A program made the position numbers and the translations under genes. This document shows positions 1 through 11,742 of a stretch of DNA of 64,000 bases, in pieces. Below the pieces are notes generated by a model that made no database searches, was not told where the DNA came from, and saw only the letters and a list, made by a program, of their open reading frames with translations. This stretch comes from Neospora caninum Liverpool (taxonomy: Eukaryota > Apicomplexa > Conoidasida > Eucoccidiorida > Sarcocystidae). The stretch lies in the NCBI RefSeq assembly GCF_000208865.1, contig NC_018394.1:3661797-3725796 (forward strand), written 5' to 3'. Position 1 is the stretch's first letter; every line of letters begins with the position of its first letter.

Positions 1-997
1 TTTGCGGTGCTTCAGTCTTCTCGAAGTTCTCGAGCAGCATGCACTTGGATGGAAACTCCCGAGTTATTCTCAGGAACGCCACCCATGCCCGACAATATTT
101 CTCCGGATTCTGAACGCAGCAAATCGTATCAGAAACCAGAATGATTCGACGGTGGCCTAGCTAGCCATTACACCTGCAAGCTTTGCCAAACGCTTTCCAA
201 AGAAGGCGATTCGCTGGTCGCGCGCAAATGCACTGTGTGGTGCCACATATTTACGAAAACCGCTAGTGGCGCGAAGATGTCACTTCGACGTGAAGTACGT
301 CTCAGCCGCTAGCCGGTTGCTGGAACGATAAAGGTACCTACCGCCAGTTTGAAGATGGCGGCAAGTATTCCCTAATATGGCGTCAAAATGGCTGTCTCTC
401 CCCAACACTATCCACTCGTTCTCCAGCAGGCACATCGTTGCCTCCAAGTGGGCTGCGTCCACAGAAGCGATCACCCTACTTTTGGACTTACATGTGCTTC
501 CTTCGTTAAGACTTCTTTTCCCTTGTTCACATTAAACTTGTGACCAGGAACTTGGACAAGAGGCCTCAACCACGCTAGCGCGTTGTCTACCGGCGTGCGA
601 CTCCACCGGACGTACAACGAATCAGTGTCCTTCTCGTACCTGAGCACACCATGGAGGAACCAGAAGCCACGGCAGAGTAAGGGAACGGTATTTGGTAGAG
701 ACTCCAAGCAGCCCACTGGGGGGGGGGGGGGGGGGGGGCGTACCAGAGTCCTGCACTCGCATTGAGCGAACAACTGAGAGCGTGCGAGGTCCACACCACT
801 ACGATGGCATCCTCTCGCAGTCTCCAGATATCAACAAACGAGGGGAGGATCACACTACGGTACGTGGTTGGGCATTAGATCACACCTGGAGCACACCGCA
901 AATGAACAGCCACGCGGGGAGAACACGACACGGCTGACCCAAAACAACGCATGTTCGCCACATTGAGAGTGGTGTCCGGACGCCTGGTGGCGCGAGC
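1..997. other. Intergenic, no gene seen
   Basis: No convincing coding exon on either strand. Open frames here are short, and several owe their length to the poly-G/poly-C tract near 720, which reads as poly-Gly or poly-Pro. The stretch lies 3' of the small minus-strand gene at 998-1345. Confidence 0.6.
718..738. repeat. Poly-G homopolymer, 21 G
   Basis: An uninterrupted run of 21 G. The 12 bases before it plus the first six G match 5158-5175 exactly (18 nt), so the tract sits at the end of a short motif present twice in this part of the window. Such runs are prone to length change and sequencing error and can form G-quadruplexes; no function is claimed. Confidence 0.9.
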
Positions 998-1345
998 TTA
1001 CACTAAATAGGCTCCAGAGCTTAGCTCGGCTTCCATGGGAACAGAGGTCCTTCTGGCTTTGTCGGACTTGGGGAGGGTCATGGGGACTGGAGGCGGCGCT
1101 TGCTCCCGCTTTGGGGGGGGTTTGAAGACGCCGCCCTTGATTGGCGCTCTTTCAACTCCAGCTTTTTCTGTTTTGTTTTCTGCTACCGATACGCGGGTGG
1201 CCGCCGATCCCGCGCTGGATGAAGGTGGCGTCGCAGTCGTCACATCGTCTGAAGGAGCCCCTCCGCCAGAGTGCGCCTCGACGGGCACACTCACGACTTC
1301 GTGAGACGAAGCGTCCCGTTGACCACCGCAGCAGCACCAGAACAT
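998..1345 (-). CDS. Small protein with N-terminal cysteine cluster
   Basis: A single open frame of 115 aa starting at the first ATG (1343-1345, reverse strand). The protein begins Met-Phe-Trp followed by three cysteines and two glycines, then a Ser/Ala/Thr-rich middle, a Pro-rich segment with PPPKRE and PPPVP, and a short acidic end (EAELSSGAYLV). There is no signal peptide or membrane helix. Cysteine triplets at the extreme N terminus of small apicomplexan proteins are often palmitoylated and tether the protein to the inner membrane complex or other membranes; that role is inference. I do not recognise a family. It may be only one exon of a longer gene: no intron was needed to reach a stop, but no homologue was available for checking. 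The low-complexity composition leaves some doubt that it is translated. Confidence 0.45.
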   Translation of the reverse strand: MFWCCCGGQRDASSHEVVSVPVEAHSGGGAPSDDVTTATPPSSSAGSAATRVSVAENKTEKAGVERAPIKGGVFKPPPKREQAPPPVPMTLPKSDKARRTSVPMEAELSSGAYLV

Positions 1346-4094
1346 TTTGTGCAACAATGAATAGGAGTGCAGAGCTTGTTAACAACCGCCAGAATAGCTC
1401 CGCAAAGAAACGGAAACCCCTGAACGAAGCTCAGTGGAAAACGGAGAACTTTTTGTTGTGGGAATGTTACTCAGTGCATCGTCGAGGCGTAGCGCATGCT
1501 TTCGCTAGTCACGTCTCGTCAGCATGAAGCGGATGCCCCGCTGCGACAACCGCGCCAGCAAGCATACAGTTTGACGTCGCAGAGCACGGGGAGTGGAACA
1601 CACTCTGACTTAGAAGGAAGTCTTACTCAATCTAAATGAGTGTGGAGATGCAGGAAAGAACACAACGCCGGAGGTATGGTCTTTTGCGGGAAAAGTTTTG
1701 GCACGGAAAGGAAACAGCGACTTTTCCGTAGAGTTTTCCGCGCCGGCTGAGTGGCGGCGAACGTGCCTGATTCACAGCAACGCAAAAGTACGGGGTTAAG
1801 AAAGAACAGCTTCTGAGAAAAGCCTCTAAAAGCATTTTTCTTTAGTTCACAAAAGTGGGGAAAAGGTGATCTTGGATCTTGAAGGAATCGGCCACAAGTT
1901 GGAAAGGTTCAACGGTGAAATTCCCCGGGAGCTTCCTGGGTAGCTTCTCATCGCGATGCGTAGTGGCTGCCCGAACACGTGCACAAAGCCAAGCGCTGGC
2001 ACAAGCCGTCAACCGAAGGACGGCGGACTCAGCACAAGATAACTCGCAAAACCTTTTCTCGGGTGCGTTGACCGATAGTTGTGAGGTTGATTTGCTTGGC
2101 GGGGCCATATACACCCTGTATATATCTCAAACACAGCTATATTGTCCAGCTGCATTCCATGCACACAAACGTACCGCGCTCTCTGCGACATTCGTCCCAT
2201 CGAAAGCCGGTCACGCAACTTCCGCAGTCAGGAGTAAACGAAATCACCATCAACTGCCGTTCTGCAACGTCTGAAGCCAAACAAAGTCGCTGTGAACGGA
2301 GGATGAATTGTTTGAGGGAGGTAAGCTGGGATCGTATGTCTAAGGCATGTCCCCTCTGAGAATTCATGTTGGTACCAGTGTGTATGTGTGTACTAGGGAT
2401 TAACGCCGGTGTACCGTTTGTCCACCGAACAGACCGCATACTGATACCAAAATGATGGATGTTCAAACACATACAGGAAAAGAATGGCTAGAGAACTGAC
2501 CTGGCTCAGGTTGTGTCGGCTACGGGCAGTGCAACCTTACAACAGAACCGTAACACAGAAAGAAAGTACGTTCTTGACAAAATCTATGCTGTGACGCGTC
2601 TACTATCTTTTCACATTTCATCCACAACTAAGAAACGTCTGCGTTACTTTGATAGGGCGAGAAGAATTTCCCGGGCCTTCGCAGTCAACTTCCTCATCTG
2701 AAAGCATTTCTAAGCCACAACGGTGGAATTGCGTACAAGGTGTGGGAGTCCCAGTGGGTGCAACACTACCACCACACTTGAGAGGATCTCGCCATTTCTA
2801 TCGATGATACTGGTTGTTTATCTGATAAAGTGAAGCATCCAAAGAAGGAATACCGAAAGTGTCGTCACAGGCCTTCCGAGAACAGGGATCCGCAGGCTTA
2901 CTCGCCCTCGAACTTATGTAGTTGACGGACATCTTTCATTCACCGCTCACAGCGTAGAAGGGTCCTCTCCGAAGATACCTAGCAGCTGCGGATTGTCAGT
3001 ACAAAGCACGATGTTCGCCGATGCGGGCTACTTTGTTTTCTTGCAGTCAACGGCCCCTGTGTTATGGTTTTCATCGAGGCCCACTACATAGTGCGGGAGT
3101 CATCTAGTGTGGTTCGTTTATTACACGGAATATGCGGCCTCATTCGAAGCGCTGGCAGCAGCACCGTGGGATTGCACGAAGCAGCAGAACCAGTAGCTCG
3201 TGTTAACTGCAACATCTGTTCGGCTCCTTGGAATGTCTCCCCAAGAGATCAAACGCGTTAATTCTGGATTTCCAGGCACGCTACCATTTCCTGCAGCCGC
3301 CACCTCACGCGTAGTCTTAATCAGCCATTAAAGGCAGCTAGGGTGGTGCACGGTTATCTCTCAGACTTCACACCGCGCTGCACGGCCACTACGATACGCT
3401 TGTGATTTGACGACCACAAATGACAACGAGATCCGGGTAATAGTCCAACTGCTCGACGAACGAATGCCTCTGGGAAACGCAACCCTTCCTTTTCAGTGAA
3501 AACATATGCATACTCCATCTGCCATTCATAACTCCCACAGCTCCCAAGTGGGCTGACAAGAAGTCCTGAACTAGTTAACAACGACTCGCGACTCACATGG
3601 CTATATGAGTTTACGGGCACTAGGCGGACAGCAAATTCACAGAACGCACCTCCGTCCCCGGCAAAACATATATATTAAACCTGCGGTAGCAGCAATGGTA
3701 GATACACTCTGTTGCCTTTGATTTGGAATTGTATACTTCCCGGTCAACACCACAAAACTACGAAGTTACTCGAATAGACCCCAGACACCACAGCGCCCCG
3801 TTCACCTAAGTTCCTCGTAGAATGCACACCCAAAAACTCTTCAGCCCTCCGCTGGCCTCTTACCAGCATTTATTGTGGTAAAGCCCCAACCTTTCCTGGG
3901 CTGCCTTCATTGCCACTGGCGAACTGTACGCCCCACTGTATGCATGCGGATCAACACACGCAGCATGCTGTCCCCCCGCACCACTCGTAAACAACCGAGC
4001 AAGTAACGCCTTCATCCACCAAAACGACGGAAAATAACACCGGCACAGAAGAAGTTCCCCCCCCACGCACACTTTCCGTTCTTCACTGGTTCGG
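1346..4094. other. Intergenic, nothing recognisable
   Basis: About 2.7 kb with only short open frames, none joining into a phase-consistent model. It should hold the promoter of the minus-strand gene at 998-1345 and the 3' UTR of the minus-strand gene ending at 4095. Confidence 0.55.
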
Positions 4095-6338
4095 CTACGC
4101 CCTCGACAATTTGGCCGGAGAAAACACGCATAGTCGGTTGGTGCGCTTTTCAAAGTTTTTTTCGATGCGCTCAGGCCCTAACAAAGTAGCGAGGTCCGCA
4201 AACGATAGGGCAATGACCGGCAGAAACCCGACCAAGCTGAAAAGCTGCATGCATTGCACCCTCGTCGAAAGAAACGTGTGCATTCCCAAACGAGGACCGA
4301 CACCATTCTGGGCCCCATTTACTCCTGGTTCGTCAAATCAGGGGTTCACTGCAAGGTAGCTTACATTCCGACGCCTCCGTGCACTGATGCTACCCGTGTG
4401 AAGAAGAATTAGCACTGTCAAACAACCACGGAAGAAGTCAGTAGACGCCGCAACCCCCTATTTGAAAAGTGAGATGGGTTCCTGCCAGGCATCCGTTTCT
4501 ATTTTCTTGAAGACAGAAGAGCACTCATTTGGCAACCACCCGGCGAATGCCCTCAACGGGAGCCCTCAACCAGTTTGAAATCCGCCCAGTCTTGAAACGC
4601 AGACGACAGTCCACCTTTTTCCGCTCTCCCAAGCAGCGCAGGCTCACGGCCAACTCTCATTTGAGCAGCGGCTGCAGCTGGAGTGCCTTTAGTACCCGAC
4701 TCCGAAATGAGCTGCGTCGTTCTGGCTGTAGACCAATTTCAAGTCGGAAAGAAGCATCACGAGCAACAGGGAATAAATAAATGACAGCAAGCTTCCAACT
4801 TCCAGTGCTCGAAGGGCCCAGTAGTATCTGCGAGAGTCCTCAGGATAACCTGCAAAAGACATTAAGAAGGTTGCAGAAAAACAATGGTTCTCAACTTTGT
4901 CCATGTGCACTAAACCTCCTGTGAAACAAACAAACGCGTCTAACTCACCGCATGCGTATACACGCGTGCATACATCTACATTGGTTCACATCAATCATGT
5001 ATTTCCGCCCCAAATACAGGGAGAGGCAGAGGAACGCATGGCAACAAACACAGGGGACGCGAGTGGCATCGTCACCCATACCGGTCCTGTGTGTTATCCC
5101 ACGAGGTCTGTGCGGTCCTCACGGACACCAGTCTTACGGAGATTGAAGCAGAAAGCGAAGCAGCCCACTGGGGGGCAAATCAAAGAGGCCAGCAACGCCA
5201 GCACCACCCAAGTAACGTTGTCGTCCGTTTTGGATTGCTGTGCAACACAACAAATCGAACGGACACTGTCACGGTCGTGCTTATGAGTGTCCCCATCTTC
5301 TCAAACAGCGGAGGACTTCAAAAAGGAGACATTCCTCCGTTACCAGCATTCCCACGTCTTCCTCTCACGGGAGTGCGTGCAGGGACGGATCTTTACTTGG
5401 ACCTGCTGGTGCATCGTACAAGCCTGCCAGAGCGTTTGGGGTTCGCACGCCTCGTCATAAAAATATCACGCACAAGATGAAGGATGAGGCGTCGCCCGTA
5501 GGGGAAAAAACAATGCGCACCGAAACGGAAGATATGCAAAAGAAGTGCACCTCTCACGCGAAACCTTTGCCCTCTAAAGGGGAGACCGTTCACGTCTACA
5601 GAACGGCTCCCGTTAGTCGCTAAACATCTGCAGGCCACACCCGCAAAGTGTTGAGTCGTTCCCAACGCATGCCTAGTCTCGCGTGACTACATGCCTGTTC
5701 AGTTCCAAGACTACAGCCCCATGTGCTACACCCTGTGAGTCACAACTTTCTTGACTGCAATTCTCAGGGACGCAGAAATCATGCGAACCGCGTTTGCTGC
5801 GTGCGAAAGACTGTGTCCTACCCCTCCAACAGAGAGTGCCACGTCCTCGTCGCTGTTTGCTTGGCCATCGGCTTTGATCAAAGGCTCGTGCACCTGAGAC
5901 TGCGTGCAAAAGCAAAGTTTGGCGCAGCAGGGACCGAATTCCGGCAAACCTACGAGGAGTGTTTGGAATGTTGCGGTACTCCCGTCTCTCCCCAGTGCAA
6001 CTCTTTTCCCGCACTCTTACTGCAGACCTACAGAGACCAGACCCGAAAACAAGTAGGTACAAGTTCACGCGATACACCGCTTTGCACGAGAAATCGTTCT
6101 GAAGCAGGGACACAAGGTTTGAAAACGCCCCAGTGTGTCAGCAGTTGAGTCTCAGAGGAAAGTCACTCACCTTTCGTTTGGAAATTCCAGATACCTCGTG
6201 GGGCGCAGCGGGAGCACTGTCGGCAACTGTTGCCTCATCCAACAAAGGTCCGGCGGCCTGAGGGGCATCCGGGCCTCCAGCAGCCTCAACAGGCGTGGCT
6301 GAGGCGGCGCCAGCGCCGTTTTCTACGGGTGTCGACAT
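4095..6338 (-). CDS. Putative multi-exon membrane protein, possibly PEX11-like
   Basis: Exons read on the reverse strand. Exon 1 is 6338-6171: 56 codons, starts MSTPVENG, Ala/Pro-rich, ends at a GTGAGT donor. A segment from 6098 follows (NDFSCKAVYR). A third from 5893, after a CTCAG acceptor, reads VHEPLIKADG to SASLRIAVKK. A fourth, 4849 to about 4734, carries a clear hydrophobic helix (LLSFIYSLLLVMLL). The last ends at TAG 4097-4095 and has a second hydrophobic segment (LVGFLPVIALSFADL) and a basic tail. The order short helix, amphipathic helix, RRYYWALRALE, membrane helix, then a C-terminal LP-containing helix resembles the peroxisome-elongation family PEX11, including the NDFSCKAVYR segment near the position where PEX11 has its conserved GRDK...QY region. 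That assignment is tentative: intermediate exons (about 5.0-5.7 kb) and several donors are unresolved. What is directly seen is a spliced protein with at least two membrane segments. Confidence 0.4.
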
Positions 6339-9300
6339 CACGAAAAAGACCAGAGTTAAAATATGTTTGGCGCCGAAGCACAGCAGAAACGGGCCCCTTC
6401 TGCAGAAAAGTCGCACGCTGCGGACCCACAGTGTTTCTTTGTCTCTCCTCTCGACGTCCACTTCCTGACGGAACTGGGTTCCTCACGAGTGAGTTTGACA
6501 AAGCGACAAACGAAAAGAATGCGGTACGCCTTCGAAGTCCCGCGAGGATTCCCAGAAAAGGACAGCCAGCGATCAAGGGACGACCGTGTCTCAACGTCAC
6601 TGGAAAACTGCCGTTTTGGTTGTTCTTCCCCCTGAGAAATACTAGACACAGTATGCCAGGTCCTCGGAAATCAATTTAAGCATAGACTGTGGACTGGGCG
6701 AACGGCACGCGCAAAAGTGGACAGCCAGGCACCACGCGAAAAGTGTCTAGAGAAAAAGCCACTTGCACTGCATGCTTCCGGAACCCGATTTGCTGGCGGC
6801 GGCTGGGGCATGGTCCGCCGCGTATTCGCGGCGCATCACGGTCTGTTCCTTTTTGGGAACCCGAATTTTGTACTAAAGGTCACGGGGCTTGACTAACTGG
6901 GAATCCACGTCTATCTCTGTGGGGCCAAGCTGGAAAATTGCAGTCTTTGGTTCAAAACTGAACTCATGGGAAAGAACACGGTCGGATGCATCTTCTTCCC
7001 CCTCCCTGACACGGACTCGCAAATTTATCCATCGCGGACAGCGCGGCGTCAGCCGTCCCAGCCGAACAGGGACGGGGGGAAGACTGAGCCTGTTTAAACG
7101 AAAGCGCATGCTCTTTAAAAACTAGCGTACGACGAGGAGCAGCTACAGACACACGACTGGCACTTTCGCGAGTGTGTTCGTTGTTGGGTACCACGGTAAG
7201 GAACGCCTGTCTCCGGGGCGACACGGTGTGGTACACTTCATGGCCAGCTCTTTAGCGAATGCTTGATAAATACACCTCAATCGACAGTGCGCTTGAAGGC
7301 ACGTAATGACAGTCTAGCACTTCTGTAACCCCGAGACTGCACATTTCTCAAACGTACAGAAGCCAAACAGTATCCTGATCGCTCACGTTCATCTTTTCAT
7401 CTGCTTGCTGAGCATTCGCTGAATGATTTTCCCTGCAGATGAGCGCGTTCCGAACCGTCCAAGCCAGTGGGAAGGCAGAGGCTCATAAGAAATAACTGGT
7501 ACAATAACAAAGAACGAGGCGCAGCCCATCTTTAGGCGCTTCCTCTGGCCTTCCCCCCAGGAGTTCTCTCTCGCGTACCCGTCTACGTGATGTGCGCCGC
7601 CCGTCGTAGTCCCGGCAGCAAACGCAGAGCCTAACGGGCAAACCCGCATACGTCTTCCGGGTACCGGAGCAACGCTTAACACTTACATGGCGCTACGTTT
7701 TAGAGCGGCGACGCCCCTTCCGTTTAGGAGACGCGAGTGCATTTCGATGCAAGCAACCTGCTCCACAGAATTGGCACGTAGCGTCGGAGCGAAAGTGCCA
7801 TAGATTCCAACGTCTGTAATCCAGTTTCCACTGGACAGTAGACCTGTAACCCTCTTTCCTATATTTCTAGGAAGAGGAGAAAAAAAGTTGAATTTCATGA
7901 AGGAATGTTTGTGCGATTAACCTTAGGGGGAAGCTAATGGAATGTGTTTCTCAATAGCAGTAAAAAATGTTAAATGCGTTTGATCCTTTACCACGTCGGT
8001 GAGCGCGGAGTCTCCTGCAGTTTTGCTTCGTGGGGAAAGGGTGCGTCGCGAAAACAAACAAACAAATCCTGCGCGTTTGCTAGCATGGAATCTAATATGC
8101 AGCTCCGTTCAGGGAAATCAAAAGAGCTTTCACTGTGTGTATTTATGAAACGTGATTAGTTCCTCTGCATCCTGCCTGGTTGCAGAATCAAATTTGATGT
8201 CGAAGTCGAGCCAAAATGCCTTGTTGGGCACAGACAACGCTTCACAACACACACCACACGTGGAGAGATCTTCGCGCGGCTTTGGCTGCAGTGTATCCCG
8301 AAAAAAGGTTGATCTGTACCTTTAACCCCGCTGAACAGAAAACTGCGAATGTGAAGTGGCATACCATATCAGAGACAGCAGTTTTCCTCCATTGTCAAAA
8401 CCATCTATATCGATGAAGCGGCTAGCCCCCGACGCCTCAGAAAGCTTCCGCTGCCGACGCAGTTGTTTTCTTCTACCTTTTTACACGGGATCGAATACGC
8501 ACGAACTGTCTGCCGGTTGACTTCACTTGTAACTATATCTTTAGCAATGAACTCAGTATACTGGTCTAAATATATGCCGCCGGATGACGGAAACAAGAGA
8601 TGCAAGCGAAGCAGCTGGTCTAACAGGTGTGCTGCCAACTGGGAAAGCTTCTACACGTGCTTATCATGGTCTCCCAGAAGAAGCGATTGTAAAACTGGTA
8701 AAACGGAAATACGCGTTTCCCCCTCTTTTGTGAACGGAACCATCCAACCTGTTCGTTTCCGGAAAATCCACCGCACTGCACTACAAAAAACCTTCATCAC
8801 GGGCTGAAGGTGTAGGCCCCGTTGTCAAATCAGGCGGCACTAGTTCGAGCATGTCAGGTAACAATTCGCTGTTTCTATTTAATGACATCCTCTCCACAGA
8901 GAATTTGCAAAGTTGCCTTCTGCGCAAAACATGCTCTGGTAGCATGTGCGGCATTGCTACGATGACCATCAGCGGTGGCTACAGGCTCGCGACCACGTAC
9001 CCATGAAAGAGATGCTTTTCTACTAGTCACAGAATAAGAACAGAGCCAAATGATATCTTGTTTCGCCTCTGCAAGGCAAGCCAAACAACCAAACGTTGCT
9101 TTTCCGTCACTGCGGCGTACATTTTGCGACACTGAAGGCTCTCGTCCGCAGTGCAACTTGCTCCTGAAACTCACTTTTTCGCGTGTGAAAACGCATTTTG
9201 AGCTTAGGTGAGAGTTGCAACTTGCCAGGCACACAAAGGCCAACAAGACCAAGAAACGGGGAAAGCTAGCATCTTTTGCATCGTGCATTCTTTCATGGAG

Positions 9301-9998
9301 TTACACACAAATGTGCCGGAAAAAACAACACGGCAGCGCATCCGCTGTCTTTTTGTTTTCACTGCCTAGTGGCGCTCTTTTTTTATCGCTGGCACAATTG
9401 AATTCGTGCATGTACTGGAAAGACGATCGGTGGCCTCCCAGCGAATAAAACGTAACTGACAGTTTATGTGAGAGCTTTTTCCAAGTTTTGATTTGTTACT
9501 TCGTCTCTGATGCCTTTCCTAAGCGAAGATGACAGGCTTTTGAACACAAACCTTCGGGTGTCTTCACATTCCTAAAAATGTCTTCCCAATACCTGGGTAC
9601 GGCACTGGAATACTACGAACGCAAACCGTCGCGATTCTGTTGACCCCTTTTGCTTTCCGAATCGAGTGGTTTCTTCTTGGAAAGCTGAAGGAATGGCGTC
9701 ACCTTTTAAAAAACACAATTTTTCGACAGCTGTTGGGAGATAGCCCTCGTTTCTTTGCCCTCCAGAAGACCGCCGACATACACAGGAATTTTCCCCCCAG
9801 CCTCTGGATCTGCTTTCGTTGGAGTTCTCTCCACAAAATTCGCGGACCGAGATACTGTGAAGGGGCCTTAACATAGGTCGCCTTTTTGTTCTTGAAAATT
9901 AACAGATTGCTCGAAAATGTTTGTTTCAGTCTCTACCCTCTTCCGCTGTGATCGATCACGCCAATGCGTCACCTCACCTCGGCGACACCGATGTTACA
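6339..9998. other. Divergent intergenic region
   Basis: About 3.7 kb between the start of the minus-strand membrane-protein gene (6338) and the start of the OPA3-like gene (9999). It probably contains both promoters. Open frames are short and of shadow type; I saw no domain, RNA gene or repeat I can support. Confidence 0.55.
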
Positions 9999-11742
9999 AT
10001 GGATGTCGTTTTCGAGTTCACCCGCGTTGTGATTTCGGCTGTTAGCAAACGATGCGCTAGTGCCATCCTCGAAGTTGCTCGACAGAACCCACGGTAGGTC
10101 CTTATTGCCGCAGGAGGTCACGTCATGACCTGACGAATCCGCGCGCTCATTGAGTGCATAGGAATTGAAGAAACCAGTTTTATGCGCTTTCTTCTAAGGA
10201 GATGTGATCCCGTTGCGTAGTTCTGGGACAAAAAGCACAAAGGACGATCGTGTGAACTCGAATGCCAGAATCATAACCTCTCGCGCGCAGCCAGCGCCTT
10301 CTTCAAAAATCGGAAGCGACATGCACGTTTTTCCTGCTTGCACACGTTAACATTTGACGATAATCCTGTTTGCATTCGTCCCCAACCTCTGACGTGTATC
10401 GTCTACGTATCGTGTCTCTGAAGATGGACTGCCGCGTGCACTTCTGCTGTTTCGACAGAAGGCAAACGCGTTTTATCTTTGAAAAAAGAGTGTTGGGGAG
10501 CCAGCTTTTGAGGTGACTGTCCCGCCTCGCATGTTCAGCGCCTTGACTTCTCTCGTGTCGTGTTCTCAGGTACAGTGGGCGTCTGATAGATATGGGCCAG
10601 GCGACCAATCGAGCGTACGTACACCTGAAATACTTCAGCGGGATAGTTCTCATGCCGCCGGGGCACGTTCACTCTCACCCGCGGTGTGCGTCTCCACATA
10701 CTTCCCAGTCTTCGCACTCAACTAGCAGCCAACCGTCTTCGCAAAAGGCGAATGTGCAAGCCGCTGCTTCTCCAGCAGCTGAAGGAGGTTCGGCTGTGTC
10801 TTCGCAGCGGCCGCTGGACGCTGAACCTCGGCCTCCAAGTGCCTCATCGCAGACGACTCAGGCAGACGCTTCCAACGCAGCATCCACGTCTTCCCCGGCT
10901 TCTGCTTCCCCGTCTTCTTCTTCCCCGTCTTCTTCTTCCTCGTCTTCGTCGTCCTCGTCTTCGTCTTCCTCTGGAAGCTCGCACGCCGCGCCGTTTTCTT
11001 CGTGGACGCGGACAGGGACGAGGATTACTCTCAATGTAAAATCCCTGGACGACGACAAGGCCCTTGAGGTGAGTGAAGCAGTGACGTGCCCCTCCAGTTC
11101 ATCGCTCCGCTGTGGCCAACTGCCTGCCGGGTTGCACACAAGGGTGTGGTCACCAAGAAAGGTAATATAAATACAGGTGGACACGCCTAGCGGCATGAAT
11201 CTGCACGCGCATACGTGTGTGCCTTCACGTATAGGCACAGCATGGGCGGCTCTGCACACTGCTAAATGCGGGCCCCGCATCCACTGAATTTCAGCGCTTG
11301 ATAATTCTGCTGTCCCGAGAGCAATATCGCAGACGCTCCTGGGCTTTTCTTTTGCCTTCTAGCGCTTGTCCGAAGAACGGCGAGAGGTCTTGGCAAGACC
11401 AGGGTCCTTCATGGAAGCAAGTGCCTTTCTTTTCAGGTTGGAGCTGAGGCTCTTAGCGATGGCCTGGTGATGCTCGTTATGCTCTGCCTGGTCGCCGTCG
11501 GTCTGTACATCCGGCGCTTCTACGCCGCTCGGACAGAGGCGAAGGTGCGCCAGCGCGAAGCTGAACTCCGGGAGCAACACGAAAAGACTCATCGCGAGTT
11601 GGAGCAAGTGGTCCGGTTCCTCAAACATCATTTTCCGGACTTTGAGATAGTACAGACGACTTCCCCCGAGAACACCTGTGCCCCCAGGGATCCACAGCCT
11701 CAGCCGGAACATGGGAAGACTGATTCGTCAGATTCTCTGTAG
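9999..11742 (+). CDS. OPA3: OPA3-family mitochondrial protein
   Basis: Three exons: 9999-10093, 10570-11068 and 11437-11742. Splice phases agree (95, 499 and 306 nt; 299 aa). Exon 1 gives the N-terminal helix with AVSKRCASAI, matching the OPA3 pattern of a helix followed by SKP.ANRI. Exon 2 opens with RYSGRLIDMG and AYVHLKYF, where OPA3 has its F..Y.....Q.YH segment. Exon 3 starts VGAEALSDGL, the counterpart of the family's GAELLGE box, runs into a membrane helix (LVMLCLVAVGLYI) and ends in a charged coiled coil (QREAELREQHEKTHREL). OPA3 proteins sit in mitochondrial membranes and influence mitochondrial shape and lipid metabolism. Unusual here is a Ser/Pro/Ala-rich insert of about 110 residues in exon 2, ending in a run of serines, between the two conserved blocks. 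The start is the first ATG in the frame that gives the family N terminus. Confidence 0.85.

Noticed and set aside
471..794. Short frames with poly-Pro or poly-Gly
   Set aside because: Produced by the G21 tract; no other coding evidence.
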